Of a stretch of DNA of 64,000 nucleotides, positions 46,612 to 56,919 are shown in pieces. This stretch comes from Betaproteobacteria bacterium SCN1. Lineage in GTDB: Bacteria > Pseudomonadota > Gammaproteobacteria > Burkholderiales > Thiobacillaceae. The stretch spans positions 1 through 64,000 of the forward strand of contig WBSF01000002.1 in assembly GCA_008923315.1 (NCBI GenBank). The letters are read 5' to 3'. Each line of letters opens with the position of its first letter. Position 1 is the first letter of the stretch. The notes below the pieces were generated by a model that searched no databases, had not been told where the DNA came from, and saw only the letters and a list, made by a program, of their open reading frames with translations. The position numbers were made by a program, and so were the translations under genes.

Positions 46612-49600
46612 ATGAATCCGCCGTTCGCATCGTCCCCTTTGCTGCATCGCCTCACGGCGATCGCCGGGTTCCTCGTCGCCCTGGCCGTGTCTGCCTTTGC
46701 GGTGGCCGCCGCGCTGATGTACTTCTGGGTGCTGCCCAATATCGCCGAGCATCGCGACACGGTCGCAAGCTTGCTGTCGCGTGCGCTCGGCCAGCAGGTC
46801 ACGATCGAGGCCGTATCGGGCAAATGGCAGCAGGCCCGTCCCGAATTCCGCCTGCAGGGCGTGCGTCTGTACGACCGGCAAGGACGGCTCGCGCTCGAGC
46901 TGCCCGAGCTCGAAGCCGCTTTCGCCTGGCGTTCGCTGCTGTTCCTGGAACCCCGCTTCCACAATATCGAGCTGGAAGGGTTGACCCTTGCGGTGCGGCG
47001 CGCTCGCGACGGGCATTACTATGTGGGCGGCATCCCGGTCGATCCGGCCGATCCCAGCAGCCGGTTTTCGAGCTGGATTCTGCGCCAGGGCAATGTACAT
47101 GTCGGCCGCGCGACGCTCGTCTGGCTGGATGAGGTGCGGGCCGCACCGCCGCTGCAACTGCGCGCGGTGGACCTGCGCATCGACAACGCCCACCGTACCC
47201 ACCGTCTCGAACTGCGCGCGACCCCCCCGGCGGAGCTGGCGCGGCCGGTCACGGTCCGTGCGACGCTGACCGCGCGCGACGTGGAGAACTTGCATACCTG
47301 GAACGGTACAGTCGAAGCGGAAGTGGCGGGTGTCGCGTTTCCTCGGTTGACACAGTGGATGACGCATCCTTATCTTCCGCGCGGCGGCTGGGGAGCCTTG
47401 CGGACGCGTTTCGACATCCGTGAGGGTGCCCTGGGCGGGCTGGGGGCCGGCATGGATCTGCGCGATGTCGAGCTGGCGTTCGATGCGGACCTGCCGGCGA
47501 TGCGGCTGGCGCGCGTGCGTGGCCAGGCAAGCTGGCAGCATGGCGCGGACGGTCAGCGCGTCGCGCTCGAAAACCTGCGCGTTGCGCTGCCGGGCGGCGC
47601 AGTGAGTGCGCCGTTCGATCTGGGCGCGGCCTGGAATGCGTCCGCGCGCGAGCTGACTGCGCGTGCGCTGCGGCTGGGCGGCTGGCAGACGCTCCTGCCC
47701 AGCCTGCCGATGGACGCCGCATTGCGGACACGGCTGGTCGCGCTCCAGCCACGCGGCCGGATCGAAACCCTGAGGCTGGGCTGGCAGGGGGCGCAGCCCG
47801 GCCCCGACAATTTCAGCGTGGACGTCCGTTTCAACGCGCTGGGCGCAAATGCGGACGGCGATCTGCCGGGATTCGACAATCTCAGCGGTCATGTTGCGGG
47901 CGACGCGCGCGGCGGCCGCATCGAGCTCGATACGCACCGCCTGGCGCTCGATCTGCCGGCCCTGTTTCGCGACCCCCGGATGCAGCTCGACGAACTGCGT
48001 GCGCGCGGTGGCTGGGCGCGTACTGCGCGCGGGCGGGTGTTGCGTTTCGACGGCATGACCTTCGCCAATGCGGATGCCGCGGGTAGCCTGAAAGGCAGTT
48101 ACGAATACGTGCCCGGCACGCGCGGCGTGATCGATCTGGAAGGGCGTCTGACGCGCGCGTCGGGACCGGCCGTCTATCGCTATTTGCCGAAGCGGATCGG
48201 CGACCAGACCGTGGACTGGGTCCGGCAGGGCGTGCTGGCAGGGCATTCCGACGATGTGCGCTTGGTGCTGCGCGGTGAACTTGCGCATTTCCCGTTCGAC
48301 CGTGGCGAAGGGGTTTTTCGTGTCGAGGCGGATGTGAAGGACGGTACTCTGCGTTACGTGCACGACTGGCCGGTCATCGAAGACTTGGCGGCCCGCCTGT
48401 TGTTCTCGGGCCGCAAAATGGAAGTGATTGCGAAGCGTGCGCGTATTTACGGCGTTGCGCTCGCGCCCGTGCAGGCCTCGATTCCCGATCTGATCCATCA
48501 CGAGGAAGAGCTGTTCGTGAGCGGCCAGGCCAATGGCCCGGTGCAGGATTTCATCCGCTTCGCGAACTTCAGCCCGTTAGGCGAGCGCCTGCATGGCTTC
48601 ACCGATGCGCTCGACGGCGCCGGCCCGATGCGGCTTGCGCTGAATCTGCGCGTGCCTTTGCGGCACAGTCACGATGCCACGCTGGCCGGCCGCCTGTCCT
48701 TTCTCGACAACGCGCTGTATTCGCCTTGGCTGCCGCGATTGGAAAAGACGCGCGGCGACATCGCGTTCACCGGAAACAGCCTCGATGCACGCGGGATCGC
48801 TGCGCAGTTCCTCGGCGGCCCGCTGCGCATCGATGCGAGCACCCAGAGCGGCCAGGTCGGCATTCTTGCCCAGGGCCGCGCCACTGCGGACGGTCTGCGT
48901 CCCTGGCTCGGAGATGCCCTGGGCGCGCGCCTGACCGGCCAGAGCAACTGGCGCGGCCGGATCGATCTGGCCGCCGACGGGGATCGGGTACGGATCGAAT
49001 CCGATCTCGTCGGTCTGGGCTCCACGCTGCCCGCCCCGCTGGGCAAGACCGCCGCACAGCCTTTGCCGCTGACGGCCAGCTTTCAGCCCCTGCCCGATGG
49101 CCGGGTGCACGAGGTGCGGCTGGGGCGCGTCGTCGGCGCGGTCTGGCGCAGCGACGCCGCCGGGCGTTTTGCGCGCGGGGAGGTTCGCTTCGGCGGCGTG
49201 CCTGTCATGCCGGCCGATCCCGGCCTGCGGCTGGCCGGCAATGGACGCGGCCTGGACATCAGCGGATGGACCGGCCTGTTGCCCGACGGCCAGGACGGCA
49301 TGCAGGTGTCGACGATCGACCTGGGATTCGATGCCTTCGATTTGATGGGGCGACGCTTCAGGGACGTGCGCCTGCAAGGCCGCACGCGCAACGGTTTGCT
49401 GCGTACCCAGGTCACGGGCGAGGAGGTGTCCGGCACGTTGACCTATCGCCCCGCCGGTGCACAGCCCGCACGTGTGTCCGCGCAGTTCCGGCAGCTGGTC
49501 ATTCCCGCGCCTGCGTCGGCGTCGGGCGATAGCGATGCGCAAAACATGAAGGCCGCCGATTTTCCCGTCCTCGATCTCACGGTGGACGATTTCCGCCTGC

Positions 49601-50394
49601 AGGATCGTGCACTGGGCCGGCTGGAAGTCGTGGCGCATGCCGTGCCGGAAGGGCTGGCGATCGAGACTTTGCAACTGACGCATCCCGACAGCGTGTTCCG
49701 GATGCAGGGGTTGTGGCGCGATACCGGCGTGGGCGAAACGCGCGCCGATCTCAGCCTGTCGGTGCTCGATGCCGGTAAATTCCTGGCCCGTTTCGGTTAT
49801 CCCGACGCGCTGCGGCGCGGCAGCGCGGAAATCGCCGGCAACGCTACCTGGGAAGGCTCGCCGGCCGATTTCGCTTTCGACACGCTGGCGGGGCAGCTCG
49901 ATTTCAAGGCGAAAGGCGGCCAGTTCCTCAAGCTCGATCCCGGCGTGGGCAAGCTCCTGGGCGTGCTGAGCCTGCAATCCCTGCCGCGCCGGCTCAACTT
50001 CGATTTCCGTGATATCTTCGGCTCAGGCTATGCCTTCGACGATATCGGTGCCACCTTGCGTATCGCGCGCGGTGTGGTGTACAGCGACGACTTCCGGATG
50101 CGCGGCCCGGCCGCCAAGGTGGGCATGTCGGGTCTGGCCGATCTCGAACGCGAAAGCGTGCAGCTGCGGGTTAAGGTGACTCCCAAGCTGTCCGAAGGCG
50201 TTGCCGTGGCGGGCGCGCTCATTGGTGGGCCGATCGCGGGCGTGGGTGCCCTGGCCGCGCAGAAACTTCTGCGCGATCCGGTGGAGGAGGCCATCAGCCA
50301 GGAGTATCTGGTGAGCGGCCCCTGGCAGTCGCCCGACGTGAAGCGGCTGACCAAAGGCTCATCCAGACAGGATACGCAAGCCACCGAACCCTGA
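46612..50394 (+). CDS. yhdP: YhdP family AsmA-like envelope protein
   Basis: A 1260-residue inner-membrane-anchored protein of the YhdP/TIGR02099 family. One N-terminal membrane helix (about 20-45), then a very long periplasmic region of repeated beta strands, with an AsmA-like C-terminal domain (LKAKGGQFLKLDPGVGKLLGVL by key positions and SLQSLPRRLNFDF). YhdP, TamB and YdbH form bridges that carry phospholipids to the outer membrane in E. coli. The start at ATG 46612 gives the anchor; an earlier ATG adds 16 residues. The order yhdP-nitrilase-tldD is conserved. Confidence 0.92.
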   Translation: MNPPFASSPLLHRLTAIAGFLVALAVSAFAVAAALMYFWVLPNIAEHRDTVASLLSRALGQQVTIEAVSGKWQQARPEFRLQGVRLYDRQGRLALELPELEAAFAWRSLLFLEPRFHNIELEGLTLAVRRARDGHYYVGGIPVDPADPSSRFSSWILRQGNVHVGRATLVWLDEVRAAPPLQLRAVDLRIDNAHRTHRLELRATPPAELARPVTVRATLTARDVENLHTWNGTVEAEVAGVAFPRLTQWMTHPYLPRGGWGALRTRFDIREGALGGLGAGMDLRDVELAFDADLPAMRLARVRGQASWQHGADGQRVALENLRVALPGGAVSAPFDLGAAWNASARELTARALRLGGWQTLLPSLPMDAALRTRLVALQPRGRIETLRLGWQGAQPGPDNFSVDVRFNALGANADGDLPGFDNLSGHVAGDARGGRIELDTHRLALDLPALFRDPRMQLDELRARGGWARTARGRVLRFDGMTFANADAAGSLKGSYEYVPGTRGVIDLEGRLTRASGPAVYRYLPKRIGDQTVDWVRQGVLAGHSDDVRLVLRGELAHFPFDRGEGVFRVEADVKDGTLRYVHDWPVIEDLAARLLFSGRKMEVIAKRARIYGVALAPVQASIPDLIHHEEELFVSGQANGPVQDFIRFANFSPLGERLHGFTDALDGAGPMRLALNLRVPLRHSHDATLAGRLSFLDNALYSPWLPRLEKTRGDIAFTGNSLDARGIAAQFLGGPLRIDASTQSGQVGILAQGRATADGLRPWLGDALGARLTGQSNWRGRIDLAADGDRVRIESDLVGLGSTLPAPLGKTAAQPLPLTASFQPLPDGRVHEVRLGRVVGAVWRSDAAGRFARGEVRFGGVPVMPADPGLRLAGNGRGLDISGWTGLLPDGQDGMQVSTIDLGFDAFDLMGRRFRDVRLQGRTRNGLLRTQVTGEEVSGTLTYRPAGAQPARVSAQFRQLVIPAPASASGDSDAQNMKAADFPVLDLTVDDFRLQDRALGRLEVVAHAVPEGLAIETLQLTHPDSVFRMQGLWRDTGVGETRADLSLSVLDAGKFLARFGYPDALRRGSAEIAGNATWEGSPADFAFDTLAGQLDFKAKGGQFLKLDPGVGKLLGVLSLQSLPRRLNFDFRDIFGSGYAFDDIGATLRIARGVVYSDDFRMRGPAAKVGMSGLADLERESVQLRVKVTPKLSEGVAVAGALIGGPIAGVGALAAQKLLRDPVEEAISQEYLVSGPWQSPDVKRLTKGSSRQDTQATEP

Positions 50395-50409
50395 TCCCGG
50401 TATTGCCAG

Positions 50410-51354
50410 ATGACGACGAAAAAACTTCCCCGATCTTCCATCGCACGGCCCAAGGGCGCACAGGTCAAGAAACCCGCCCTGCAGGCCGGCGCCGTACGGG
50501 TCGCCGCGATCCAGATGGCTTCCGGCCCCAATGTGGCCTCCAACCTCGCCGAGGCCGAACGGTTGATCGAGCTCGCGGTCGGCGGCGGTGCGCGGCTGAT
50601 CGCCCTGCCCGAGTTTTTCGCCATCATGGGCATGAAGGACGCGGATGTGGTCAAGGCGCGCGAGGCCGAGGGGCACGGCCCCATCCAGGCCTTTCTGTCG
50701 CGCATGGCAAAAAAGCACAGGATCTGGCTGATCGGCGGTTCGGTGCCGCTGGAAGCGAGTGCGCTCAACAAGGTGCGCAACAGCTGTCTCGTGTACGACG
50801 AGCGCGGCAAGCTGGTCGCGCGCTACGACAAGATCCATCTGTTCGGCCTCGATCTCGGCAACGAGCGCTACCAGGAATCCAAGCTCATCGAACCGGGCGA
50901 CACCATCGTCGTCATCAACAGTCCGTTCGGGCGCATCGGCCTGTCGATCTGCTATGACCTGCGCTTTCCCGAGCTGTACCGCGCGATGCCGGACGTGGAC
51001 ATCATCGTCGTGCCCTCGGCCTTCACCGCCACCACCGGGCGCGCCCATTTCGAGACGCTGATTCGTGCGCGCGCCATCGAAAATCTCGCCTATGTCGTGG
51101 CGCCGGCACAGGGCGGCTATCACCTGTCCGGCCGCGAGACGCATGGCGACAGCATGATCGTCGACCCCTGGGGGGTAGTGCTCGATCGCCTGCCGCGCGG
51201 CTCGGGCGTCGTCATCGCCAACATCAATTCCGCTTACCAGGCCAGCCTGAGGAAGAGCCTGCCTGCATTGCAGCACCGTTTCATCGGCACACCGCAGATC
51301 GATGTGCTGGAAGCCGAGCGCCGTGCACCCGGCAAGCGCGACCCTGACAAATGA
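50410..51354 (+). CDS. Carbon-nitrogen hydrolase (Nit1-like amidase)
   Basis: A 314-residue nitrilase-superfamily amidase with catalytic Glu68 (LPEFFA), Lys141 (YDKIHLF) and Cys181 ([10 protein letters not shown]). The pattern is closest to Nit1/YbeM deaminated-glutathione amidase, a metabolite repair enzyme; this specific activity is inference. A basic extension of about 28 residues precedes the usual [11 protein letters not shown] start. It sits 15 bases after yhdP and 7 before tldD, the typical betaproteobacterial order. Confidence 0.9.
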   Translation: MTTKKLPRSSIARPKGAQVKKPALQAGAVRVAAIQMASGPNVASNLAEAERLIELAVGGGARLIALPEFFAIMGMKDADVVKAREAEGHGPIQAFLSRMAKKHRIWLIGGSVPLEASALNKVRNSCLVYDERGKLVARYDKIHLFGLDLGNERYQESKLIEPGDTIVVINSPFGRIGLSICYDLRFPELYRAMPDVDIIVVPSAFTATTGRAHFETLIRARAIENLAYVVAPAQGGYHLSGRETHGDSMIVDPWGVVLDRLPRGSGVVIANINSAYQASLRKSLPALQHRFIGTPQIDVLEAERRAPGKRDPDK

Positions 51355-51361
51355 GGACCCC

Positions 51362-52834
51362 ATGAACCCGACCGACGCCTTCACGCCCATCCAGTCTGCC
51401 GAAGCCCTGTTCCGCTCGGCCGAATCGACCCTGCTCGTGCCCAACGGCCTCGACGCCGACAAGCTCGCGCCGGTGTTCTCGCGCCTGATGGCGCACGACG
51501 TCGATTACGCCGATCTGTACTTCCAGTACTCGCGTTCCGAAGGCTGGAGCCTGGAAGAAGGCGTGGTCAAGTCCGGCAGCTTCAACATCGACCAGGGGGT
51601 GGGCGTGCGCGCGATCTCCGGCGAGAAAACCGCGTTCGCCTATTCCGACGACATCAGCCTCGACGCGCTCGGCGCCGCGGCCGACGCCACCCGTGCCATC
51701 GCGCGCGCCGGCCAGCAGCGCAGCGCCGCCGTCGCCCGTCGCGGCGACCAGCGCGTGCTCTACAACGCCGTCGATCCGCTGGCGAGCCTCGACGATCCGG
51801 CCAAGGTCGCCCTGCTCGAACGGCTGGAGAAAAAGGCCCGCGCCATGGACCCGCGCGTGATCCAGGTCATGGCCAGCCTGGCGTCCGAATACGAAGTCGT
51901 CTTCGTCGCGCGTTCGGACGGGCACCTCGCGGCCGATGTGCGCCCCCTGGTGCGCCTGTCGCTGCAGGTCATCGCCGAACAGGACGGCCGCCGCGAACAG
52001 GGCACCGGCGGCGGCGGCGGACGTTTCGACTACGGCTATTTCACCGACGCCATCCTCGAACAGTACGCGCGACAAGCCGTGCACCAGGCGACCGTCAACC
52101 TCGACGCGCGCCCCGCGCCAGCCGGCACCATGACCGTCGTGCTCGGCGCCGGCTGGCCCGGCATCCTGCTGCACGAAGCCATCGGCCACGGCCTCGAAGG
52201 CGATTTCAACCGCAAGGGCAGCTCCGCCTTCTCCGGCCGCATCGGCGAACGCGTGGCGGCGCCCGGCGTCACCGTGATCGACGACGGCACCATTCCGCTA
52301 CGCCGCGGCTCGCTCAACGTCGACGACGAAGGCAACCCCACCCAGCGCACCGTGCTGATCGAGGACGGCATCCTCACCGGCTACATGCAGGACATGATGA
52401 ATGCGCGCCTCATGGGCATGAAACCCACGGGCAACGCGCGGCGCGAGTCCTACGCGCACCTCACCATGCCGCGCATGACCAACACCCTCATGCTCGGCGG
52501 CGACAAGCCGCCGCACGAGATCATCGCGTCCGTGAAGCACGGCCTCTACGCCGTCAACTTCGGCGGCGGCCAGGTCGACATCACCAGCGGCAAATTCGTC
52601 TTCTCCGCCGCCGAGGCCTACATGATCGAGGACGGCAAGATCACCTATCCGGTGAAAGGCGCGACCCTCATCGGCAACGGCCCCGATGCGCTGACACGTG
52701 TTTCCATGATCGGCAACGACATGGAGATGGACAGCGGCGTGGGTACCTGCGGCAAGGAAGGCCAGAGCGTGCCGGTCGGCGTGGGGCAGCCGACGTTGCG
52801 GATCGATGGGTTGACGGTGGGCGGGACGGCGTAG
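51362..52834 (+). CDS. tldD: Metalloprotease TldD
   Basis: TldD pairs with TldE/PmbA to form a zinc protease that degrades unfolded peptides such as CcdA and matures peptide antibiotics. The 490-residue protein has the HExxxH zinc motif HEAIGH at 271-276, [32 protein letters not shown] and the Gly-rich C-terminal domain with [19 protein letters not shown]. The start is ATG 51362 with AATGAGGAC upstream; earlier in-frame codons lie in the preceding gene. Its partner pmbA is not in the window. Confidence 0.95.
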   Translation: MNPTDAFTPIQSAEALFRSAESTLLVPNGLDADKLAPVFSRLMAHDVDYADLYFQYSRSEGWSLEEGVVKSGSFNIDQGVGVRAISGEKTAFAYSDDISLDALGAAADATRAIARAGQQRSAAVARRGDQRVLYNAVDPLASLDDPAKVALLERLEKKARAMDPRVIQVMASLASEYEVVFVARSDGHLAADVRPLVRLSLQVIAEQDGRREQGTGGGGGRFDYGYFTDAILEQYARQAVHQATVNLDARPAPAGTMTVVLGAGWPGILLHEAIGHGLEGDFNRKGSSAFSGRIGERVAAPGVTVIDDGTIPLRRGSLNVDDEGNPTQRTVLIEDGILTGYMQDMMNARLMGMKPTGNARRESYAHLTMPRMTNTLMLGGDKPPHEIIASVKHGLYAVNFGGGQVDITSGKFVFSAAEAYMIEDGKITYPVKGATLIGNGPDALTRVSMIGNDMEMDSGVGTCGKEGQSVPVGVGQPTLRIDGLTVGGTA

Positions 52835-52840
52835 AAGGAG

Positions 52841-53042
52841 GAAGCGCCCAAGTACGGTGCTTTTGAGTCTTCTCCTCTGGATACGCTCAGGGTCCTTATA
52901 GGACCCGTGCCCGGATTTCCGGAAACCTCCGGGATGTCGAGGGCGCTTCAGCCGATGAGACGGAACAGGGTTGGCGCCTAGCCAACGATCCTTGGTTCGC
53001 AGACTCTTCCAGCCAATGTGCATGCCCCAAGTGGATTTGGGG
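52841..53042. repeat. Intergenic region rich in inverted repeats
   Basis: The 231-base gap between convergent tldD and the DUF1631 gene holds five dyads: outer arms GAAGCGCCC (52841-52849) and GGGCGCTTC (52941-52949); GGGTCC-TTATA-GGACCC (52890-52906); CCCGGA/TCCGGG (52910-52915, 52928-52933); GTTGGC-GCCTA-GCCAAC (52970-52986); CCCCAA-GTGGAT-TTGGGG (53025-53042). No T-runs follow, so they are not classic terminators. A structured RNA, a mobile-element remnant or a bidirectional stop are the options. Confidence 0.6.
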
Positions 53043-53065
53043 CGGTGGTGCCATGAAGCGCGGCG

Positions 53066-56000
53066 TCAGGCCAGACTCTCCAGAGGTCTGGGCTCCCCGA
53101 TCAGATACCCCTGCACACAGTCCACGCCCATCTCGGCCAATTTGTCGAGATTGGCCTGGTCTTCGACATAGCCGGCCACGGTCTTGATGCCGAGGAAGCT
53201 GCCGGTTTCGAGTATCGAGCGCACCAGCGCCTCGTCGATCATGCTGGTGGCGATCTCGCGCACCAGCGCGCGGTCGAGCTTGAGGTAGTCGAGCTTCATG
53301 CTCTTCAGGCTGGTGTAGGAGCTGGCGCCGGCACCGAATTCGTCGAGCGTGAAACGGCAACCGTAGCGCTGAAGCTGACGCATGAACAGCTGCGTCTGGG
53401 CATGGCCTTCGATGGCGTCGGCTTCGCTGATCTCGAAAATGAGTTTGTTGCCCGGGATGTCGCCACGCGCGAGCTCGGACTGGACGAATTTCAGGAACAG
53501 CGGATTGATGACCGACTGGCCAGAGAGGTTGATCGAGAATCCACCGATGAGGGCGACGCGGCCGGCGTGGTCGCGCATCCATTGCAGCACATGGCGAACG
53601 ACCCAGCGATCGATCTCGGTGATGCGCTGCAGGCGCTCCGCCATGGCGATGAGATCGTGGGTTTCGATGGCGTGATGCGTGTCGCGCAGCGCGGAGTGCA
53701 GCAGTACTTCGTAGTAGAGCGCGGTCCGCGCGGCGTCGGCGGTGGCAGCCACGGGCTGGATATTGAGGGCGAGCTGGTTGTCGGCCAGGATGCGGGTGAG
53801 CTCGTGCGCCCATTGCGCGAGTGCCAGTACGCCGCTGGTGTCTTCGGTTTCGTCGCGGTACGCGACGACCGGCACGCCGCTTTCGCGCGCAGTGGCGCTG
53901 GCCGCGTTGGCGTTGTCGTAATAGGTTTCGGGGCTGAGGCTGTCGGTGAGCCACATGAATCCGGCTGCGGGATTCAGGGTGTAGCGCACGCCTTCGATTT
54001 CATGCGGATGCGTCGCGATGGCGGCAAGCACGGCGTCGGCCCGCGTCTGCGCCGCCGTCTCGTCGGCGGCTTCGCACCAGAAGGCGAAACCCGATTCGCC
54101 GGCCCGCGCGAATTGCGCGCCCGGGGGCAGTTGCGCAGGCAACAGATGCGAAATTTCGCGCAGGATCAGTGTACGCGCCGCAGTGCTGGCGGCTTCGCCC
54201 GCCGGACTGAAGATGTCGAGTTGGACAATGCCCAGGATCTGGCCCTCGCCGCCCTGGCCGCGCAGCCAGGCGCGGCGGATGGCACGGAAGAAATTCTTGC
54301 GGTTCGACAGCCCGGTGGCGGGGTCGTGTGCGGCCTGCCACACCAGATCGCGCTGCATCTTCTGGATCATCGCGCTGTAGGAACGGTCCATCAGCGGCAG
54401 TTCGAGATCTTCGGTCCATTCGGCTTCGCCGCCTTCGAGCGATTGCAGCAGATCGGGGCGCTTGAGGTCGAGTTTCTTGATGCCGCGGTAGTTGGCGAAG
54501 ACGTAGACATGTGGCTGGTCGCCGATCCAGATCAGGTTGAGCGGCGCGTCGAGCGATTTGAATTTCAGCCAGTCGCCGACTCGCAGGCGCTCGACCAGAT
54601 TGTCCTGCGCTTCGGTCAGCGGTTCGGCACTGGCATCGTTGAGGCGCGCGCTGACTTCGGTCTGCCGGGTATTGTCCTGGTCGAACAGGGCGGACGCGAG
54701 CTGGTCGACGATGCGGTCCTGGGCGAATTTGTCGGCGCACACCTGGGTGAGCGACTGGTCGATGCGCTGCAGCAGGCTCTGGATGTCCGAGGCCGTCGGC
54801 TGGGGGTCGCGATCCGGAGCGAGCCAGGCCGCCAGCCGGTCGAGAATCTCCCAGGCTTCGCGTGCCGCCTCGCTGTCCGCACCGTGGCGCATTTCGGCGA
54901 TGAGCAGGACGTTGCGCCAGCCGCCGTTGAGCAGCTCGATCACCGGGTTCGGTACGGCGCGCGCTTCGAGCCGGGCGAGCAGGGTATGCAGGATGCGCTG
55001 TTTCGCGACCTCGGCGCTTTGCCGGCCTTCGCACATTTCCTGCAGGCGGCCGACCCGCGCGGCGCGCTCGTTGAGCAGCGGCTTGACCACGCGCTCGAGC
55101 TGCGTGCGTGCCTCTTCGAAGACGCCGGGGTTTTTCTCGCCTTCGGCGTTGATCCGGTCGGTCCACCGGTTCATCAGACGCAACAGGCGCTGGTCGGCGA
55201 TCTTGCCGTCGTCGCCAGCCACCATGCTGATGCGGTCGAGCGTGTTTAGCACCTTGTGCGCCGGGTGGGCCGGCGATGCCAGAAAGCTCGGGTCGGACAT
55301 GGCGAGCTTGATGAGACTGCTCTCAAGCTGGTGGAAGAACGGCTTCATGCCTTCCGTGACGGATTTCTCCGCATGCATGGAATCGAACAGTGCACCGAAC
55401 ATGTCCACCGAGCGCTGCATTTCATGCGTAACGGCGGGAGGCAGCGCGCCGGCCGCCGCCAGCCTTTGCAGGACGGGCGAATGGGCCACGCCGAGCGTGG
55501 CGCCCGGCATGGCCGGCGGTGTCATGCCGGCGGGTACGGTTGCCGATCCCGAAACCGGCGCGTCGGCCGGCATCGTGGGCGCCGGCTGGCCGCGGAAAAA
55601 ATCCAGCAGCGAACCGGCCATGCGGCTCAGCGCGCCTTGCGGCGTCGGTGGTGCCGATGCGGTCGGGGCCTGCGGGGCCTCCTCCGTCGGTTGCACGGGT
55701 TGCGGCGGCGGCTGCCGTCCCGGTGCGTAGGCCGGCTTGAGTGGCGCTTCGGCTACCGGCAGCAGCGCCAGCAGTTCGGCATACAGCGGAGCGAGCTGTT
55801 CGGACAGTACATCGCGCAGCGTGGCGTAGGCGACCTGGCGCGCCCGTGCCGGCACCGGTACGTCCTGCAGCGCGGCGCGATAGGCATGGCCGATGACGGA
55901 GGGGCCGAAGGGATTGTTGCTGTGGTCGCAGGCAAAGCCGAACAATTGTCCGATACGGGGCTCGATATCGGCGAGCTGTTCGCGGAACTGTTCTTCCAGT

Positions 56001-56734
56001 TTGTTGACTTCCGACGATGTGGCGAGCCAATCCTCGAAATCCAGTTCGTCGACCAGCGCAAGATCGCTACCGGAGGCATTGCTGGGCGCGGTGGCAGCCG
56101 GTCGGGCCTGTTTCAGCGGTTCGAGCACCTGATCGACGAAGCGGCCCTGTACCGCAGTCGACTGGCGTGGGAATTCGTGCACTGCGGACATCAGGCCGCT
56201 GTGCTCTGCGATTCCGCTTGCCTGGATCGCGGCCGCGTTCAGTTTTTCGCCGATCAGTCGCATGACCTGGTCGTGGACCTGTTGCAGGGCCTCGGCAAGC
56301 AGGGTGGTGCTGGCTTCGCGCAACTGCGGATAGGCGGCCGAGGCCGGCTGGACGCCGAGTTTCTGCCGGTGCCCGGCCATGCGCAGTTTTTGCAGCGCGC
56401 GCAACGCCTCGGTCGGCTGGCGCACGAACGAGACGCCGACGCCGAGAGGGCTCAGACGCCGGAGTTGGGCCGGCACGCAGAAAGTGCGCGGATTGTCGGC
56501 GGTGGCCGGGGTGAAGACGATTTCGACTTCGGCGTCGGCGCGCTTGGCCAGCGAGGCGATGGCCGCTTCCGGATTGGTGAAGCGAAGAAAGAGGCCGCCG
56601 AGGCAGAAGTCGCGGATTTCGCAGGCGATTTCGGTGTGGCCGGGCTGGGTGATGATGGCCGACTGAGAGACCTGGAAGCGCCGGTCGCGCCGTAACTCCT
56701 GGCCGGTGTATGGCTGCGTCGTGTCGTTGTCCAT
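53066..56734 (-). CDS. PilZ-DUF1631-GGDEF-EAL protein with degenerate catalytic domains
   Basis: A 1222-residue cytoplasmic protein. N-terminal PilZ domain with RRDRR (R15, R19) and DFCLGG at 42-47 (Cys in place of the usual Ser). A long DUF1631 region follows (about 130-770) with HPAHKVLNTLDRIS and a VGDWLKFKS segment. The GGDEF motif is GESGF (ARAGESGFAF), so cyclase activity is unlikely. In the EAL domain the Glu is kept (YEVLL), but DDFG reads DEFG and the AEGVE segment reads AGYVED, so phosphodiesterase activity is doubtful. It is more likely a c-di-GMP effector. Starts ATG 56734. Confidence 0.88.
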   Translation of the reverse strand: MDNDTTQPYTGQELRRDRRFQVSQSAIITQPGHTEIACEIRDFCLGGLFLRFTNPEAAIASLAKRADAEVEIVFTPATADNPRTFCVPAQLRRLSPLGVGVSFVRQPTEALRALQKLRMAGHRQKLGVQPASAAYPQLREASTTLLAEALQQVHDQVMRLIGEKLNAAAIQASGIAEHSGLMSAVHEFPRQSTAVQGRFVDQVLEPLKQARPAATAPSNASGSDLALVDELDFEDWLATSSEVNKLEEQFREQLADIEPRIGQLFGFACDHSNNPFGPSVIGHAYRAALQDVPVPARARQVAYATLRDVLSEQLAPLYAELLALLPVAEAPLKPAYAPGRQPPPQPVQPTEEAPQAPTASAPPTPQGALSRMAGSLLDFFRGQPAPTMPADAPVSGSATVPAGMTPPAMPGATLGVAHSPVLQRLAAAGALPPAVTHEMQRSVDMFGALFDSMHAEKSVTEGMKPFFHQLESSLIKLAMSDPSFLASPAHPAHKVLNTLDRISMVAGDDGKIADQRLLRLMNRWTDRINAEGEKNPGVFEEARTQLERVVKPLLNERAARVGRLQEMCEGRQSAEVAKQRILHTLLARLEARAVPNPVIELLNGGWRNVLLIAEMRHGADSEAAREAWEILDRLAAWLAPDRDPQPTASDIQSLLQRIDQSLTQVCADKFAQDRIVDQLASALFDQDNTRQTEVSARLNDASAEPLTEAQDNLVERLRVGDWLKFKSLDAPLNLIWIGDQPHVYVFANYRGIKKLDLKRPDLLQSLEGGEAEWTEDLELPLMDRSYSAMIQKMQRDLVWQAAHDPATGLSNRKNFFRAIRRAWLRGQGGEGQILGIVQLDIFSPAGEAASTAARTLILREISHLLPAQLPPGAQFARAGESGFAFWCEAADETAAQTRADAVLAAIATHPHEIEGVRYTLNPAAGFMWLTDSLSPETYYDNANAASATARESGVPVVAYRDETEDTSGVLALAQWAHELTRILADNQLALNIQPVAATADAARTALYYEVLLHSALRDTHHAIETHDLIAMAERLQRITEIDRWVVRHVLQWMRDHAGRVALIGGFSINLSGQSVINPLFLKFVQSELARGDIPGNKLIFEISEADAIEGHAQTQLFMRQLQRYGCRFTLDEFGAGASSYTSLKSMKLDYLKLDRALVREIATSMIDEALVRSILETGSFLGIKTVAGYVEDQANLDKLAEMGVDCVQGYLIGEPRPLESLA

Positions 56735-56748
56735 GAACCCACCCTGGA

Positions 56749-56777
56749 TTGCCTACGTGATTGCCGGGAATTATAGG
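56749..56777 (+). promoter_or_regulatory. Candidate promoter of the aroG leader
   Basis: TTGCCT (56749-56754), a 17-base spacer and TATAGG (56772-56777) are a weak sigma-70 pair about 75 bases before the leader ATG. A second -10-like TAGACT at 56838-56843 would place the start at the leader ATG itself. The sequence does not decide between them. Confidence 0.35.
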
Positions 56778-56850
56778 GGGCTGGTGGGGAAAATCACCGT
56801 TCTGCACGGGCGACTGGCGGCCGGCGGGGTGTTTTGATAGACTGGCGCGC

Positions 56851-56919
56851 ATGCACTCGAACAGCACGTTCTTCTTTAGCCGCTTTTATCCCACGCCGCA
56901 GGCGGTCGGGAGGCGCTGA
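56851..56919 (+). CDS. Phe-rich leader peptide of the aroG attenuator
   Basis: A 22-codon ORF with the run FFFSRFY: four Phe codons and one Tyr codon between 56869 and 56889. It ends at TGA 56917-56919, just before a terminator hairpin. Such a leader stalls the ribosome when charged Phe-tRNA (or Tyr-tRNA) is scarce, as in enteric pheA and pheST leaders. No clear Shine-Dalgarno is seen before the ATG, the main weakness of the call. Confidence 0.75.
   Translation: MHSNSTFFFSRFYPTPQAVGRR

Noticed and set aside
52896..53954. Minus-strand frame of 352 codons ending in the tldD-DUF1631 gap
   Set aside because: Most of it is an out-of-frame reading of the EAL domain; His/Arg/Pro-rich with no motifs.
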